A stretch of 64,000 bases of DNA, taken from contig JAJOZX010005631.1 of the NCBI GenBank assembly GCA_023014485.1, positions 204,501-268,500 of the forward strand, in the 5' to 3' direction. A program made the position numbers and the translations under genes. Origin of the DNA: Bathynomus jamesi (taxonomy: Eukaryota; Arthropoda; Malacostraca; Isopoda; Cirolanidae). Positions 41,862 through 53,595 of this stretch are shown here, in pieces. The notes under the pieces are model-generated. The model ran no database searches, had not been told where the DNA came from, and saw only the letters and a list, made by a program, of their open reading frames with translations. How positions within the stretch are numbered: position 1 is the stretch's first letter; every line of letters starts with the position of its first letter.

Positions 41862-42915
41862 GGGACGTAGTTCCCTGGACGTCTATTCTCCGCTGCACGG
41901 GATGTGCAGTGAAGCTCGGGGAAACTTAAAAATGTTACCGAGCAGGATCCCACAGAGGAAGATGAGGTTACTGATGATCAATCAGGATGACGAAGAATAC
42001 CTTGGCGAAAAAAGAGACGTCGTGGGCATAGTGACGGAGGCAGAGCTAATTGGGAGGGTAGTCGACGCTCACCCCAAATTGGAACGAATGTCACGGTGAA
42101 AGGAAGTCAAGCATGAAGAAGGACTTCGAAGAACGAGTGACAAGCCTCAAGTCCCATGTCCTTGGTTGGAAATCCTTTTCCGACAAAGAAAGGAAAATCG
42201 TCGAAGAGTGGCTAAGGGATTATTCAGATGTCTTCTACTGGGTGGCGAGCCATTGGGTTATAATAACCTGATGCCAATGAAGTTGGAAACCCAGGATCAT
42301 CCTCCCATCTTTAGGCGACCCTACAGGTACCTATTACACACGAGGAGGAGGTAAAGCGACAAATAGCAGAAATGCTGGATCAAGGAGTGATACAGCATAG
42401 CCGTTCCCCTGGTCGTTTCCATTGGTAATCGTGAAAATTGGGGATATGGTTCCCCTGGACGTCTATTCTCCGCTGCATGGGATATGCGGTGAGGCTCGAG
42501 GATACTTGGAGAAGTTGTCGAGCAGAATCCCCAAAGGGAAGTTAAAGGAAAAGGGAATAGACGAAGAAGAAAATTTGGGGTATGGTTTCCCCTGGACGTC
42601 TACTCTACGCTGCAATGAATGTGCAGTGAGGCTCAGCGTGGTTTGCAAGTATCACAGAGCGGAAATCTCAACGGGAAGTTAACTTTCCAAGGAGGCGGTA
42701 AAGTACTCTTGAGAAATAAAAGTGACGACTAAAGAGTATTACCTTGAAGATAAGATGACATCGGCATGGTGGTTGAGGCAACGAGAACGGGGAGGTTAGT
42801 CGGAACAGCCGTTTGATTCCTCGCCCGAAACGAAAAAATGGAACAAGTGTCACGGTGAGAAAGAGTCAAATTTCCACAAGTGACTAAGAAGAGATTGAAA
42901 ACACCTCAAGACGCA
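41862..42915 (+). repeat. Diverged internal duplication of the protease-RT spacer
   Basis: The string CCTGGACGTCTATTCTCCGC with a following GATGTGCAGTGAAGCTCGGG occurs near 41876, 42458 and 42590 in related forms. The segment ending GTCACGGTGAAAGGAAGTCA near 42091 recurs near 42848 as GTCACGGTGAGAAAGAGTCA, each followed by CCTCAAG. The second and third copies lie inside the reverse transcriptase domain and break it. Confidence 0.75.
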
Positions 42916-43600
42916 TGTTCACCGATGTCCGTCGCTCTCAAAGGGAAGAAGACCGACGAGGGAAAGAAAAGATTAACTACTACCGTCCGGTAGAGTACCA
43001 GGACCACGTGATCACTAGGAATGAAGAGTGACCACAGGAGTCCAAAGGGGAAGCGATTGAAGAAAAGAAGCGTAGGGCCCTGAGGCTTTGTGTAGACTAT
43101 AGACCTTGGGACGTCAATGGCAGCAAGGACAAATATTAAGTACCCATCATTGAGGAAACCTTGGCCAAGTTGCACGGGACTCATTACTTCTCGAGCAGGG
43201 ATTTACGCTCGGGATAGGCAGTTGGCCATTCACGACGATAGCATCTCGAAAACTGCCTTCCCCACGGGAAGCGGTCATTTCGAGTTCAGGGTGGTCCCGT
43301 TTGGATTGTCCAATAGTCCACCAGTGTTCCAAAGAGTAATGAATTTTATTTTGCCGAAGCAACTGGACAAGGAAGTACAGATTTACTTAGATGACCTCAT
43401 TGTCCTTGGAAGGTCTTTGGAAGGACATGACGAGAGGGTACGACGAGCCTTGGATAGCCTACGCACCGCCAACTTAAAGGTAAAGTTGGAAAAATGACAG
43501 TTAGTACAGTCCCAGGTGGGGTAATTAGGCCATGTGGTCACCAGGAACGGGGTGAAGCCCCAACAATCCAAAGAAGAGGCCAACCAACGAAAAGGAATTG
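42166..43600 (+). pseudogene. Reverse transcriptase, interrupted
   Basis: The N-terminal part (42270-42440) reads NNLMPMKLETQDHPPIFRRP, EEEVKRQIAEMLDQGVIQHS and LVIVKIGD. About 620 bases of repeated spacer follow (see 42440-43070). It resumes with ALRLCVDYRPWDVN at 43078, then EETLAKLHGTHYFS, a block FEFRVVPFGLSNSPPVFQRV, and the catalytic loop IYLDDLIVLGRS at 43383, with two of the three catalytic aspartates. It then continues to HVVTRNGVKPQQS. Several frameshifts and stops occur, including a TGA after KLEK at about 43495. Confidence 0.85.
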
Positions 43601-43860
43601 AAGCAATGTTATATTTGGGCAGAGAGTCATCGTCCGTTCGGACCATAAGCCGTTGAAGTGGCTTCTGAGGGAAGGACACCGAGAGCCCAAATGGAAGACT
43701 GGAGCGTTCGGTTATGACATTGCAAGACTGCGACGTTCTCATCGAGTACGTGAAAGGCAAACTCAACAGAGTGGCCGATTGGTTGTCCCGCCCGCCTGGA
43801 GTGACGAAGGAGTTTGTGAACGCAATATCCGAACAAAGCGATCATTGATCGCAAGGTAAT
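43600..43860 (+). pseudogene. RNase H C-terminal remnant
   Basis: After RPTNEKELKQ near 43585 the usual 120-150 residues (tether and first half of RNase H) are absent. The text resumes with VIVRSDHKPLKWLLREGHRE and, after a frameshift, EYVKGKLNRVADWLSRPP. RSDHKPLKWLL and ADWLSR are standard end-of-RNase-H motifs of Gypsy elements. The missing piece looks like an internal deletion. Confidence 0.8.
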
Positions 43861-43975
43861 CGGCAAACAACAGTAGAAGGACGTTGAAATAGCGGCAATT
43901 CGAGCAGCCATCGAAGAAGGAAAGGCTTTCAGCTGGTCCGTAACCAAGCCCATCCAGCCGTCGAGAGTCAAACTA

Positions 43976-45100
43976 GTGAGGAACCTGCTGGTTTACATCG
44001 ATGCGAACGGAAGAGAGGTCATCGTAGTTCCTAAAAAGTTGAGAGAGCAGCTCATTTGGAAAGCCCACACTGACGTCGGGAGCATTCATCCGGGAGCTGC
44101 CGGGACTACAGAAATCCTACGGGACCTTTATTTTGGCCAGGTATGGTTCAACAGGTACGGCAGGTAGTCCAAGCGTGCGACACGTGCGCGCGGAACAAAC
44201 AGACGCGGAAAGTGACTGTGGAAACAATGCCTTGTGTGCGAGGCCACAGTCCTTGGGAACTTCTGCACGTGGACTTAGTTGGTCCCCTTCCTCCGACCTG
44301 GGAAGGCAGCCATTATATCCTCACGTGTGTGGATAGTTTCAGCAAATTCACCATACTGGCAGCAATAAAGGACAAGACGGCCCGGGAGGTGGCGGACAAG
44401 TGCCATCGTTTGATACGGTGCAAACTGGGCGCCCCTTCAGCAGTAGTATCCGACCAAGGCAAGGAGTTCTGGAACTCTACCTTGCAGGAGCTCTTCAGGG
44501 TTTGGGAAGTACGACCCAAACGGACCGCCGCATACCAGCCCCAAAGCAACGGGAAGGTCGAACGTCTGAATAAAGAGTTATGCATCAAACTCCGCATACT
44601 TTGTGAAGAAACGGGACGAGACTGGGATAAAATCCTCGACACCGTGGAATTGTCCTTGAACATCCGAGTGCACCGAGCCACGGGACATTCTCCATTCTTC
44701 TTGATGTACGGGCGAACCCCAACGTACCTTCAAAGCTATTTCGCATGCCACAGGAGGCATGCGTGAGCCCGTACAACCCAGAGGAATACGCCGAAGACCG
44801 AAAGAGGAGTCTGAGCGAAATATACCGCCGAGTGGAAGAGTTCATGCGGAGATACGAGAAAGCTAACGGAATCAAGGAATTGAAGCCGTTCAAGAGAAGG
44901 CGCCCCATGGCTTGGTGTACATTGATTACCCGCGACCGGGCAGAGGCAAGTTGGAGCCCCGGTACGAGGGTCCCTACATCATCATCGAACAGAAGACTCC
45001 AGTCACTTATCTCCTGCGTCACATGATCACTGGACATCAGATAGTGATCCATCGAGACCGCATCCGCCGCAGCATCGATGCCCATGGGACGTTGAGCGAC
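43976..45100 (+). pseudogene. Integrase with GPY motif
   Basis: The zinc-binding domain has HTDVGSIHPGAAG for the histidine pair and CDTC for the cysteine pair. In the frame 44143-44766 the core holds Asp44 (LLHVDLVGPLPP), Asp104 (SDQGKEFW) and Glu140 (NGKVERLNKEL), with 35 residues between the last two, the expected DD35E spacing. The C-terminal part (44912-45080) has KLEPRYEGPYII, the GPY/F motif, then HRDRIRRS. Frameshifts lie near 44150 and 44750-44910. The catalytic core itself is intact and is the best kept part of the element. Confidence 0.92.
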
Positions 45101-45129
45101 AAGGCGGGGCGGACGACGCAGGGGATGAG

Positions 45130-45666
45130 ATGGGGGAAGGGCCACCGCCCCTCCTCTCGGGAGCTTCGCCCTCGACACCGGAGAAACATCAACAAGGGGA
45201 AGTGAACCGGAAGGCGCCTCCCGCCCCCTGGCAGGACCGAGCGGCGGAACGAGGACCGCCGGGCGCTTCCGAACTACTTCCTCACGGAGAGCTTCGCCCA
45301 GGACAGGGAGAAACATCGACTAGGGGAGGTGAACCGGAGGGCGCTTCTTGCCCACTGGCAGGACCGAGTGGCGGAAGGGATCCGCCGGGCGCCTCCGAGC
45401 TACTTCCTCCCCGAGAGCTTCGCCCAGGGAACGGAGGAACATCGACCCGTGGAGGTGAACCGGAGTGCACCTCCTGCCCCCAGGCAGGACCGAGTGGCGA
45501 GCAGGAGCCGCCAGGTGCTTCCGAACTACCTCCTCGCGGGGACCTTATGGGAATAGGGTCCCCCGGAGAAAGCAGACAGGCTGCTTTCCCAGGGCCACCG
45601 TTTGAGCGTCAGTATGCTCTTAGGCCCCGACCTCGAGTACACTACGAGGAACCCGAGGATGACTAA
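45130..45666 (+). CDS. Proline/glycine-rich tail encoded by a 126-bp tandem repeat
   Basis: A 178-codon open frame follows the integrase. It contains three copies (starting at 45199, 45326 and 45452) of a roughly 126-base unit that begins GAGGTGAACCGG and includes GCAGGACCGAG and CCGAGAGCTTCGCCC. The first interval is 127 bases, so the first copy is read in a different frame from the other two. Later copies read GASELLPPRELRPGNGG-type peptide. It has no transmembrane segment or signal peptide and is not an envelope gene. It may be a variable C-terminal extension of the polyprotein or a downstream ORF. Confidence 0.55.
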   Translation: MGEGPPPLLSGASPSTPEKHQQGEVNRKAPPAPWQDRAAERGPPGASELLPHGELRPGQGETSTRGGEPEGASCPLAGPSGGRDPPGASELLPPRELRPGNGGTSTRGGEPECTSCPQAGPSGEQEPPGASELPPRGDLMGIGSPGESRQAAFPGPPFERQYALRPRPRVHYEEPEDD

Positions 45667-45835
45667 AATTAAGTGTGTCAGTGTTGGTGTCCCAATAAAG
45701 GGGACAAATAAAATCTATCAGTGATAGTGTCCCAATCAAGGGGACAAGTAAATGGAAAGTTTTTGTGAGTAAAGTGATAATACCCGACCCTAGTTAAGAA
45801 AGTTTGCATCGGAGTGCAAAATTAAAGGAGGGGAG
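45667..45835 (+). promoter_or_regulatory. 3' leader with polypurine tract
   Basis: The stretch contains two copies of GTGTCCCAAT(A/C)AAGGGGACAA and ends in the purine run AAAGGAGGGGAGGG (45824-45837) directly before the 3' LTR. That position and composition fit the plus-strand primer of reverse transcription. Confidence 0.85.
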
Positions 45836-47496
45836 GGATGTCGTAACCATGAAGTTGCAGGCAGAGATCTTTTATAAAATAAGTGAAGGAATGTTATTTT
45901 TAAGATTTCGTGGTGTACATCTCTGAACGCAGTGTGGTTTGGTTTTTAAACACTCATGAACGAATAAATCCGAAGTGTTTCAGATTGTTTAAAGTTGTTC
46001 TATCTTAGTTCGGATTATCAGAGAAGTAATAAAGCCAAACCACGTGGGGACAGAGGTTTATCACCGAGACCCGACCCCAGCGAGAAGGGTAATCCAACGG
46101 ATTTGGACGTACGTGCAAATGCGTGGTTTCCTCTTTCGTGGGTCGAAGATTTTAATATCTCTTTTGCATGATGGTGTGACTTTTGTAAGACAGATTCGAA
46201 GACGCTGCTAAAGTTGAACCACGAGGGGGTCATAAACTTAAGACTTCGAATCTGTTAACGGTATTTAAATGTATTTTTGGGAAGAAGGAGGGGTTTATAC
46301 TCGGAAATCAGGTCCCGCTCCAATCAGGGGGCCCAGGATCCTGGGAAACGTAGTAAAGACGCCTTCTTTCCCTCTTGTATGGGTAATAGCCTTCTGGAGG
46401 GACGATCTTAGGAAAACAAATGATTTGATAGGTTTGCAGAATATTGGAAGGCGGGGTCCTTCAAAATTGTAAAGTAAATTCGAAAATTGTTAAGTCAGTT
46501 GTAGTCGTTCCTCCTTGAAGTTAACTGTGGCTAAACAAACCCCTGTAGACTTGTGGTGTAAGAAAACTTAAAACTGAAAGAATCAATTGTCACTAAATTA
46601 AAAATTAAGAACTTATAGTTCATGAAATTCGTTTACGCGGAAATTTGAGCATAATCATTTAATTGTTAGCGACCGTAACCGAGAACTTGATTGTATCTTA
46701 ATTTAGTTAACCAACGGACCAAGAGTTTTGTGAACTTTCCATTAATTTAATTTGGCTCCACTTAAATAAGAAATAGGGTACGTCTGAGCCCCTAGTTCCT
46801 GAATCCGTCAATTTGGGTTCAGAAGAAAGTCCCGTTAGTTGATATACTGTAGCTTTGAAAGTTTTGGGTGGACCGTAAATCTACGGTCCGTACGCAGCAC
46901 AAGTGGGAGTGATTTTTTCTCCTGCCCGTAGTAAGTAAACTAATTCTTTGAATATCTGGGTCGAATTGCGACCACTTCATTTCTTGTTATTTATTTTTGT
47001 TGCACTAAAATATAAAACCCCTCGATCTATAAATTATTTCATTCAAATAACTGTTAATCTTTTCTTTAGATTTATCATTGTTGATCAATTTATCGATTTA
47101 AATTCATCTAACGGTGAACTTTGTCTTTGACGTTAAGATTATTGTATTGACTGAAATTTTATATATGTAATTCAGAATAAACTATTAAATACATGTACTG
47201 TGTCGAGTGACATTTAATAAAATTTATAAGAGGGTGTGTTGTTTTAAATACCTTGTGATAGACCCCTCTTGTTAGCTGGGGAAAATTAACGTTCAAAGTA
47301 GGCTTGTGGAAAGCCGAAGGAACCTAGCCTATCAATTTAAAGGGCCATCCGTTTGGGTAGGCCGAATCTTCCTGGACGAAAATAAGAGATAAAATCACGG
47401 GTACGCCCAACTTAAAGGGTGCCCGTGAAGTGAATTAAAGTCAGAGAATGGGTGTTCAATACCATAAATAAATATACGGGTTGGGCACATACATCA
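45836..47496 (+). repeat. 3' LTR
   Basis: It runs from GGATGTCGTAACC to GGGCACATACATCA and matches the 5' LTR throughout. The first base differs from the 5' LTR (G for T) at the assumed boundary, which may mean the true LTR starts at the TGTCG at 45839. (TA)n and then AAGGTTCATC follow, as in copy A after the empty site. Confidence 0.9.
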
Positions 47497-47698
47497 ATAT
47501 ATATATATATATATATATAAGGTTCATCAAAATAATGGAAAGGCTTGCATTTTCTGCGATGTATGTAATATTTCTGATATCATTAATGTCGTTTTATACT
47601 TCATTAACTTGATATGTGAATGAATATAACATTGAGAACATCTTCTATTTTAATTTGCTGATACTTGTTTTTCCTGTTCTTGTAGAATAAATAAAAAT

Positions 47699-47790
47699 AT
47701 GGCGGTTGGAAAAGATGTTATTGACTGCGAAAGGGACATGATAATAGGAGACTTTTAGGCTGGTATCTCAGTATTAAAAGTCGTATAATT
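47699..47790 (+). pseudogene. Tc1-like transposase N-terminal fragment (copy B)
   Basis: Counterpart of 667-758 with the same GKDVIDCERDMIIG reading and the same fusion to LINE sequence. It begins about 200 bases downstream of the right LTR of the inserted retrotransposon. Confidence 0.5.
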
Positions 47791-47791
47791 G

Positions 47792-49005
47792 CTCATGTAT
47801 CTCGATGAACAGTTCTCAAGGTTATATACTGAGTTTGGTAAAGCCTTTGATAAATGTGATCATGGAATTATAGCAACCAAACTTAAGAATACAGGAAATA
47901 CTAGAAGGTTGGGACGATGGATATTTAATTTTCTGATCAAAAGAACGCAAGTGGTACTAAATGGAGTCAAATGAGAAGCTCAGAAGATTTCACCTCTGTC
48001 CTACAAGGTACAGTATTAGCTCCTTTGCTGTTTATAGTAATGATTGCAGACATTGATGCAGACATTAATGATAGTGTCGTATCGTGTTTCCCGGATGACA
48101 CAGAGATATGCAAGGAAATATCAAACGAAGGTGACATAGAAAAGTTACAAAACGACATTGAAACATTAATCAAGTGACTGGGAGACAACAATATGAAGTT
48201 CAACGAAGAAAAGTTCTAATTTATAAGATATGATAACAGCAAAGAGCTACAGAATAAGGGGTAGAAAACACTGCGAGCCAAACAGATAACGCCAAACCCA
48301 CAAACCAGAGCTCTTGAAATATTAATGTCATTGAATGCATAATTCAGAGAATACTATAACATTAAAACCACAAGAAGAAAAGTAATGGGAATTATCTGGA
48401 GGAACTTCCACAGCAGAAGAGCAAACACCATGCTAAATTATGAAAGAGATTAGTCCCACCAGTAATTGAGTAATGCTCAGTACTCACAAGCCCATACGGA
48501 AAACGAGACATAGCAAACATAAAGGCCAAAGGAGTTTTACATCTAAGACAGAGGAAAACGAAGATAAAGACACAATAATATACAGTACATATGAAAAATA
48601 CTCGAGGGTTGTGTCCCTAACCTTAGAAATGAAATAGAAACACGCGGGGCCGAGAGAAGAGGCAGATTTTATATTGTCCCAGCTGCAGTGGGACAGAGGT
48701 TCATGAAAACGAGAATGGAAAATATCCTCGGAATACGAGGCATGACACTTTTTAATATCCTGCCAAACGAAATGAGGAACCTCCTGCACACCAACCTGAA
48801 TAATTTCAATAACCACTGGACATATTCTTGTGCGAAGTCCCTGACCAGTCACGTGTGGCTGGCTACAAGGGCAGGAGGATAGCGGAAACCAACTCCCTCC
48901 TCCACCAAATCCAGAAAATGAGTCAAGATACTACAGAAGGATCGATCCTGAACCTTCGTTCAAACCTTCTGAAGGTATTTAAAAATAAGGTAAGGTATAT
49001 AAGTT
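47792..49005 (+). pseudogene. LINE ORF2 fragment (copy B)
   Basis: Counterpart of 760-1990. Motif A here reads EFGKAFDKCDHGII, closer to the family form than copy A at one position. The catalytic loop is again CFPDDTEI, so this change predates the duplication. Copy B lacks about 40 bases near 48565 relative to copy A, and an extra in-frame stop (IK followed by TGA) lies near 48175. Confidence 0.75.
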
Positions 49006-49292
49006 TTATTTCCTGATAAGATCACACGCTTTTATCTTTATGAACAATGACGTCATAATCGTAATTCTTTATATATTTCAGGGTTAATTACTGGATAATT
49101 ATTTATTTCTTTAGTGCTATTTAATCGTCTCGTTGCGACCCGCGGGGCGTAATTGGTCATCGTGAACCCACCCGCGTTATATCGTAATACCACCGCGGTC
49201 CATGGTTCATGCCCGTAAACCGCCAGAACTCGAATCGAACTCACCCGATTTCATGTTTATTAAATTTGCATGTTTACTAAATTTTATTTTAT

Positions 49293-49295
<3 letters not shown>

Positions 49296-49338
<43 letters not shown>
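49296..49338. repeat. (CT)n microsatellite (copy B)
   Basis: Shorter counterpart of 2339-2398, about 42 bases. Confidence 0.98.
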
Positions 49339-49340
<2 letters not shown>

Positions 49341-49738
49341 TTAATGATTATATTAAGATTTCCTATGGAATTCACTATTTGTATTTTATCTTAGTTAAAA
49401 ATTTATTAAATAAGTTCATGTACCATAAAATATTTAGTTTATTTTAGTTTCAATTGAAATATTTTTTTAAGTTATGATGAATTTTTCACATGTAATTTAT
49501 TTTTAAAAAAATTCTAACTTTAAATAAAAATTTGTTAAAAAGTTTAGTAAGAAAATATTATTTTAATAAAAAAAAATTAAGTTACGATGAATTTGTTGTT
49601 ATTTTCACCTTTTTTAATATTTTAATTACGTACAGATTACGTACAGATTACGTACGTGTTAGAGCTTCTTATTTACCGTTAGTTTCATCCATCTTTTACA
49701 GATTTACAGTTCCAGCGTTAGACGTTTTTCCAAATAAT

Positions 49739-49773
<35 letters not shown>

Positions 49774-50177
49774 GTCCTCTATCTATCCATTCATCTGTTT
49801 ATCTCCCACTTATCCACCCTTCTATCCACTTACCATCTACCCATTTAAAATTTAAAATTCAGCTGGTTGTAATAGCAATATTACAACCAAAAATAACCAC
49901 AATTATGTCTGAAAGACATCACCAGAATGCACCATATGATATCTGTTATAAAATTTTCCGGGGAACATGCCCCGGATCCCCCTAGTTTGGCACGGTCCAT
50001 TCCAATAAAATATCCCGCATTCACGATCTTCTAACTTGGCATCTCTGCATTTATCCATCTAGCATGAATAAATAACCATCTAACTATCCATATAACCAGC
50101 CATCAGCATATTTATCTATCGATTTTTCCATATTTCACTTTAGTTAAAAAGTTTATTAAAAAATATAAGCAACATAT

Positions 50178-50483
50178 GCGACTCGGTGGTGTAGTGGTTA
50201 GCGTCATTGATTACGAATCCATCGGCCCCGAGATCGAGACCCGGCGACGATGGGCGGCGCACAGTAAAACACGGCTGTTCATTCTTCCACACAATAAAAG
50301 AAAATGGTTGGTAGATAAATGAGTACCCTAGGTAGCCTAGTGGTTAAAACGCGGGGCGTGGTTCGGATTCCACGTTAAGCTGTACATCTAAGGTGAAGTA
50401 ACAAGCAGCTTGTACTCCACCTTAGAACTTGAAGCTTAACCTTTGTCAGAATGAACAATCCGGGCGGAAGCAAAACCAAGGTT
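50178..50483 (+). repeat. SINE with two tRNA-like promoters (copy B)
   Basis: Counterpart of 3275-3581, nearly identical. Both tRNA-like modules and the common tail are present. Confidence 0.75.
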
Positions 50484-50575
50484 AACAAATTAATTTTAGT
50501 TCAATTTAGGTAAAAAATGTACTAAATAAATTATTTTTACACTTTATTTTAATTTAATTCATATTTAGTTATTTT

Positions 50576-50776
50576 GGATCAAGTAAAGATAAGCACCCCA
50601 GCCTTCTTTAATTAGCCTTATAAGGCTAACTAACGAAAATATCACGACCTAACCTAACCAATCGTTAAGTCAACTGTACGCCCTTGACGATTGGTTAGGT
50701 TAGGTCGTGATATTTTCGTTAGTTAGCCTTATAAGGCTAATTAAAGGAGGCTGGGGTGCTTATCTTTACTTGATCC
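50576..50776. mobile_element. Foldback MITE 1 (copy B)
   Basis: Counterpart of 3674-3876 with the same flanking duplication. It is shorter by two bases because the run of C in each arm is shorter. Both arms changed by the same amount in the same place, which suggests the arms are kept alike by exchange or by template switching. Confidence 0.88.
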
Positions 50777-51171
50777 GTTATTTTATATATTAAATTATCT
50801 TGATTATTCTGTTCCCAATTCCCTCTTGAGTTTTATTCAAATTCTTTTTCATAACCATTCGGGAATTTCTTGAGTGATGGGTAGCATTCTGTTACGAACG
50901 AGTTTCAACATTATTCATATGCGGGTACAATCTTTCTAGCTAATCTGTGAGGTTTCGGATGAAGACTTAATACTTTCCATGAAAAAATAAATATCAACTG
51001 AGTTACCATACGCGAAAGTATAGGCATACTCGTACATCTAAATCGTTTCTTCACTATTCAACGAAGCTGATTTGTCATCAGATAAATGAACAAAGAAAAA
51101 CACATTACAACACTTTTACTAATTGTAACAGTTTTTAGGCTTAGTTTCCTAATAAGGGACACCCAATTTTT

Positions 51172-51374
51172 GGAGCTATTGAAGAATAGGGACCCCAGCC
51201 TTCTTTAGTTAGGCTTATAAAGCTAACTAACGAAAATATCACGACCTAACTTAACCAATCGTTAGGTTAACTGTACGCCCTTGACGATTGGTTAGGTTAG
51301 GTCATGATATTTTCGTTAGTTAGCCTTATAAAGCTAACTAAAGAAGGCTGGGGTCCCTATTCTTCAATAGCTCC
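51172..51374. mobile_element. Foldback MITE 2 (copy B)
   Basis: Counterpart of 4271-4473. The left flank has changed by one base (CAATTTTT) while the right flank keeps CAAGTTTT. Confidence 0.85.
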
Positions 51375-51699
51375 CAAGTTTTTTCTCACAAAGTGTATTT
51401 TTTTTAATTCTTTACTGTTTCAATCATATTTTTGTATAATAATTATTAAAAATACATTTATATATTTTATTTTAGTTAAAAATTTTAGTTAAGAACATTA
51501 GTTAAGAATGTATTTAAATTTATTTAGATAATACAAAATAGTTTTAGTTTTATACTAGTTTTATTAGAATATATTTCAAGTTCTGGGCATTTCTTGTTAT
51601 TTTCACTTCTCAGCTCTTTATTTAATATATATTCATTTATTTATTATATATCCATTTATCTAATTATCTGTTAGCAAACCGTTCGTCCAATTATATATC

Positions 51700-52420
51700 T
51701 ATTCATCTTATTATTTATCTGTATATCTAACCATTCATCTATTCATCTATCCAGATAAATGGATATCCTAATATCTATCCGCACGTCTAACCAAAATCAA
51801 CTCTATTCAACTAGCTATTGTCCATACAGCTACCATTCTATCCATTTATCCATACATCCTTACACGCATCTACCCAACTTCTCAGTTATCCATTCACCCA
51901 ACTATCTATAGTTCACCTATCCATACCCACCCGATCATCTGTCTATTGGTTCTTCTATCCAACCATCTCTCTGTCATTCCATCTAACCATTCCCAAACGA
52001 ACTATCCAAAACCACCCCACTCTCATCCATACATCCACCTAACTTAACCTAAATTATCCTATCCTAAAGTAATCTAATCGATCCATGCCTAACCTAGCGA
52101 ATCGATCCTACATTTACAAAGACTAGATTAGAAGTTTACTAACCTAACTTAACATAATCTAACATAACATAATCTCTCCTATCCTAACCTAACCTCACCT
52201 AACCAAACCTAGCCTAATCTATTCTACCTATATATTTGTACATTTGTCTACCTCTATCCATTCATTCGTCCTTATATTTAGCCATTCAACCATCTATACA
52301 TCCCTTACATTCTACCACCCATACATCCAACTATTCGACTACACATTCAGTTAGTCAACCAGGCCTATCCTAACGTAACCTAATCTAACTTGACCTAACC
52401 TAACCAAGCCTGACAGATTC
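51700..52420. repeat. Degenerate CATC/ATCT and AACCT tract (copy B)
   Basis: Counterpart of 4800-5480 with only small indels. Confidence 0.8.
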
Positions 52421-52823
52421 TATATTTACTAAGACTAAAGCAGAATTTTACTTGTTCATAAACTATAACCCAGTTTTCTGTTCCCTGAGTGGTTATTTCA
52501 TCCCCGACCTACCATAATAACATGCTTTTTATCTAATTTAACTGCTCATTGCATATTTTCCCATCTATCCTAAATATTAGTGTTATTACATTATTTTAGT
52601 GCCATTATATTACAAATTTCTTGGTAATCTTATAAAACTTTTGTGAAGTCATGCAAGATGAAACAATATCTTCTTATGCTTAAAATATTACAGTGCTTTA
52701 TGTAAACGACAAATGTGTGTTAATGTTTATTGAAATGTTTTCTTACATTAAAAACCTAAAGTTTAACATAAAGTTGTACAGTGTACATTCTAGATGAAAG
52801 AGGCCACTTAATAGCCTACTAAT

Positions 52824-53595
52824 CAGTGATGTAGGTCTTGAGGAGATCGGTCTCGGTCTCGATCTCGGTCTCGATCTCGGTCTCGACAGACGCGGTCTCG
52901 GTTTTTCTCCCCGAGACCTTTCGAAACCTCTCGAGACCATAATGAAAAATACATGTTGAAACTGGGAAGATTTTGAACCGCAGGGAACAGTTGCGGCGGT
53001 ACCTCTTAGAGATCGATGAATCTCATATTTAGACAAACTACTCTCCAATAAGTTTTGGCACCAGAAAAGGGATAAATTCCCATCACTGGCCAATATTGCC
53101 ATGGCTGTTTAACAGTGCCTGCCTCTATTGCTCCAATTGAGCGTGTATTTAGCCATGGAGGCATAATAATGAGGCCCCACAGAAGTCGAACTTGAGCAGA
53201 TCTTCTGAGCATGCTGATGTTCCTTAAGTGTAATGAGCACTATCATGCTTTATATAAAAGAAGTAAATAAATAAAAAGTAGTACGTGTATATATATATCA
53301 TTTGTTAATTTATAGGCTACACTTTTTGCATTCAACACACTACATCTGAGAAAGTAGTTATTAGTTTATTAATATACTTAACATAGTCTAATTTCCATAG
53401 TAGTGTAAAACAAATTGAAAGGGCATGAGCTTGTCTCGATCTCGATCTCGGTCTCGAATTTTAAGGGTCTCGATCTCGGAAGGTAGATCTCGATCTCGAA
53501 CCTTTGATCTCGGTCTCGATCTTGGTCTCACAGGATCAGGTCTCGGTCTCGGTCTCGGTCTCAGTCTTGGATTGGTGGTCTCGACTACATCACTG
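52824..53595 (+). mobile_element. Small hAT element with end hexamer arrays (copy B)
   Basis: Counterpart of 5929-6697 with identical termini and the same CTACTAAT duplication (52816-52823 and 53596-53603). The right hexamer array has one extra GGTCTC unit. The internal transposase relic (about 52975-53250) has extra small deletions relative to copy A. Confidence 0.92.

Larger units (their letters stand above)
37978..47496 (+). mobile_element. Gypsy-type LTR retrotransposon, only in copy B
   Basis: Two LTRs of about 1.66 kb bracket an internal region with a tRNA-Leu-type primer site, gag-like frames, reverse transcriptase, RNase H end, integrase with GPY motif, and a polypurine tract. The order RT - RNase H - integrase marks it as Gypsy (Ty3) type. 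It stands in a (TA)n tract that is uninterrupted in copy A (452-484). The TSD is hidden by the TA repeat. The coding region has many stops, an internal duplication that splits the reverse transcriptase and a deletion before RNase H, so this copy is defective and must have been mobilised by proteins from another copy or decayed after insertion. Confidence 0.95.

Noticed and set aside
41862..42100. Retroviral-type protease in the region before the reverse transcriptase
   Set aside because: I could not find a D-T/S-G active site in any frame, so I did not call a protease.
45130..45666. Possible envelope gene downstream of integrase
   Set aside because: No signal peptide, transmembrane segment or cleavage site is visible. 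The sequence is a proline/glycine-rich tandem repeat.
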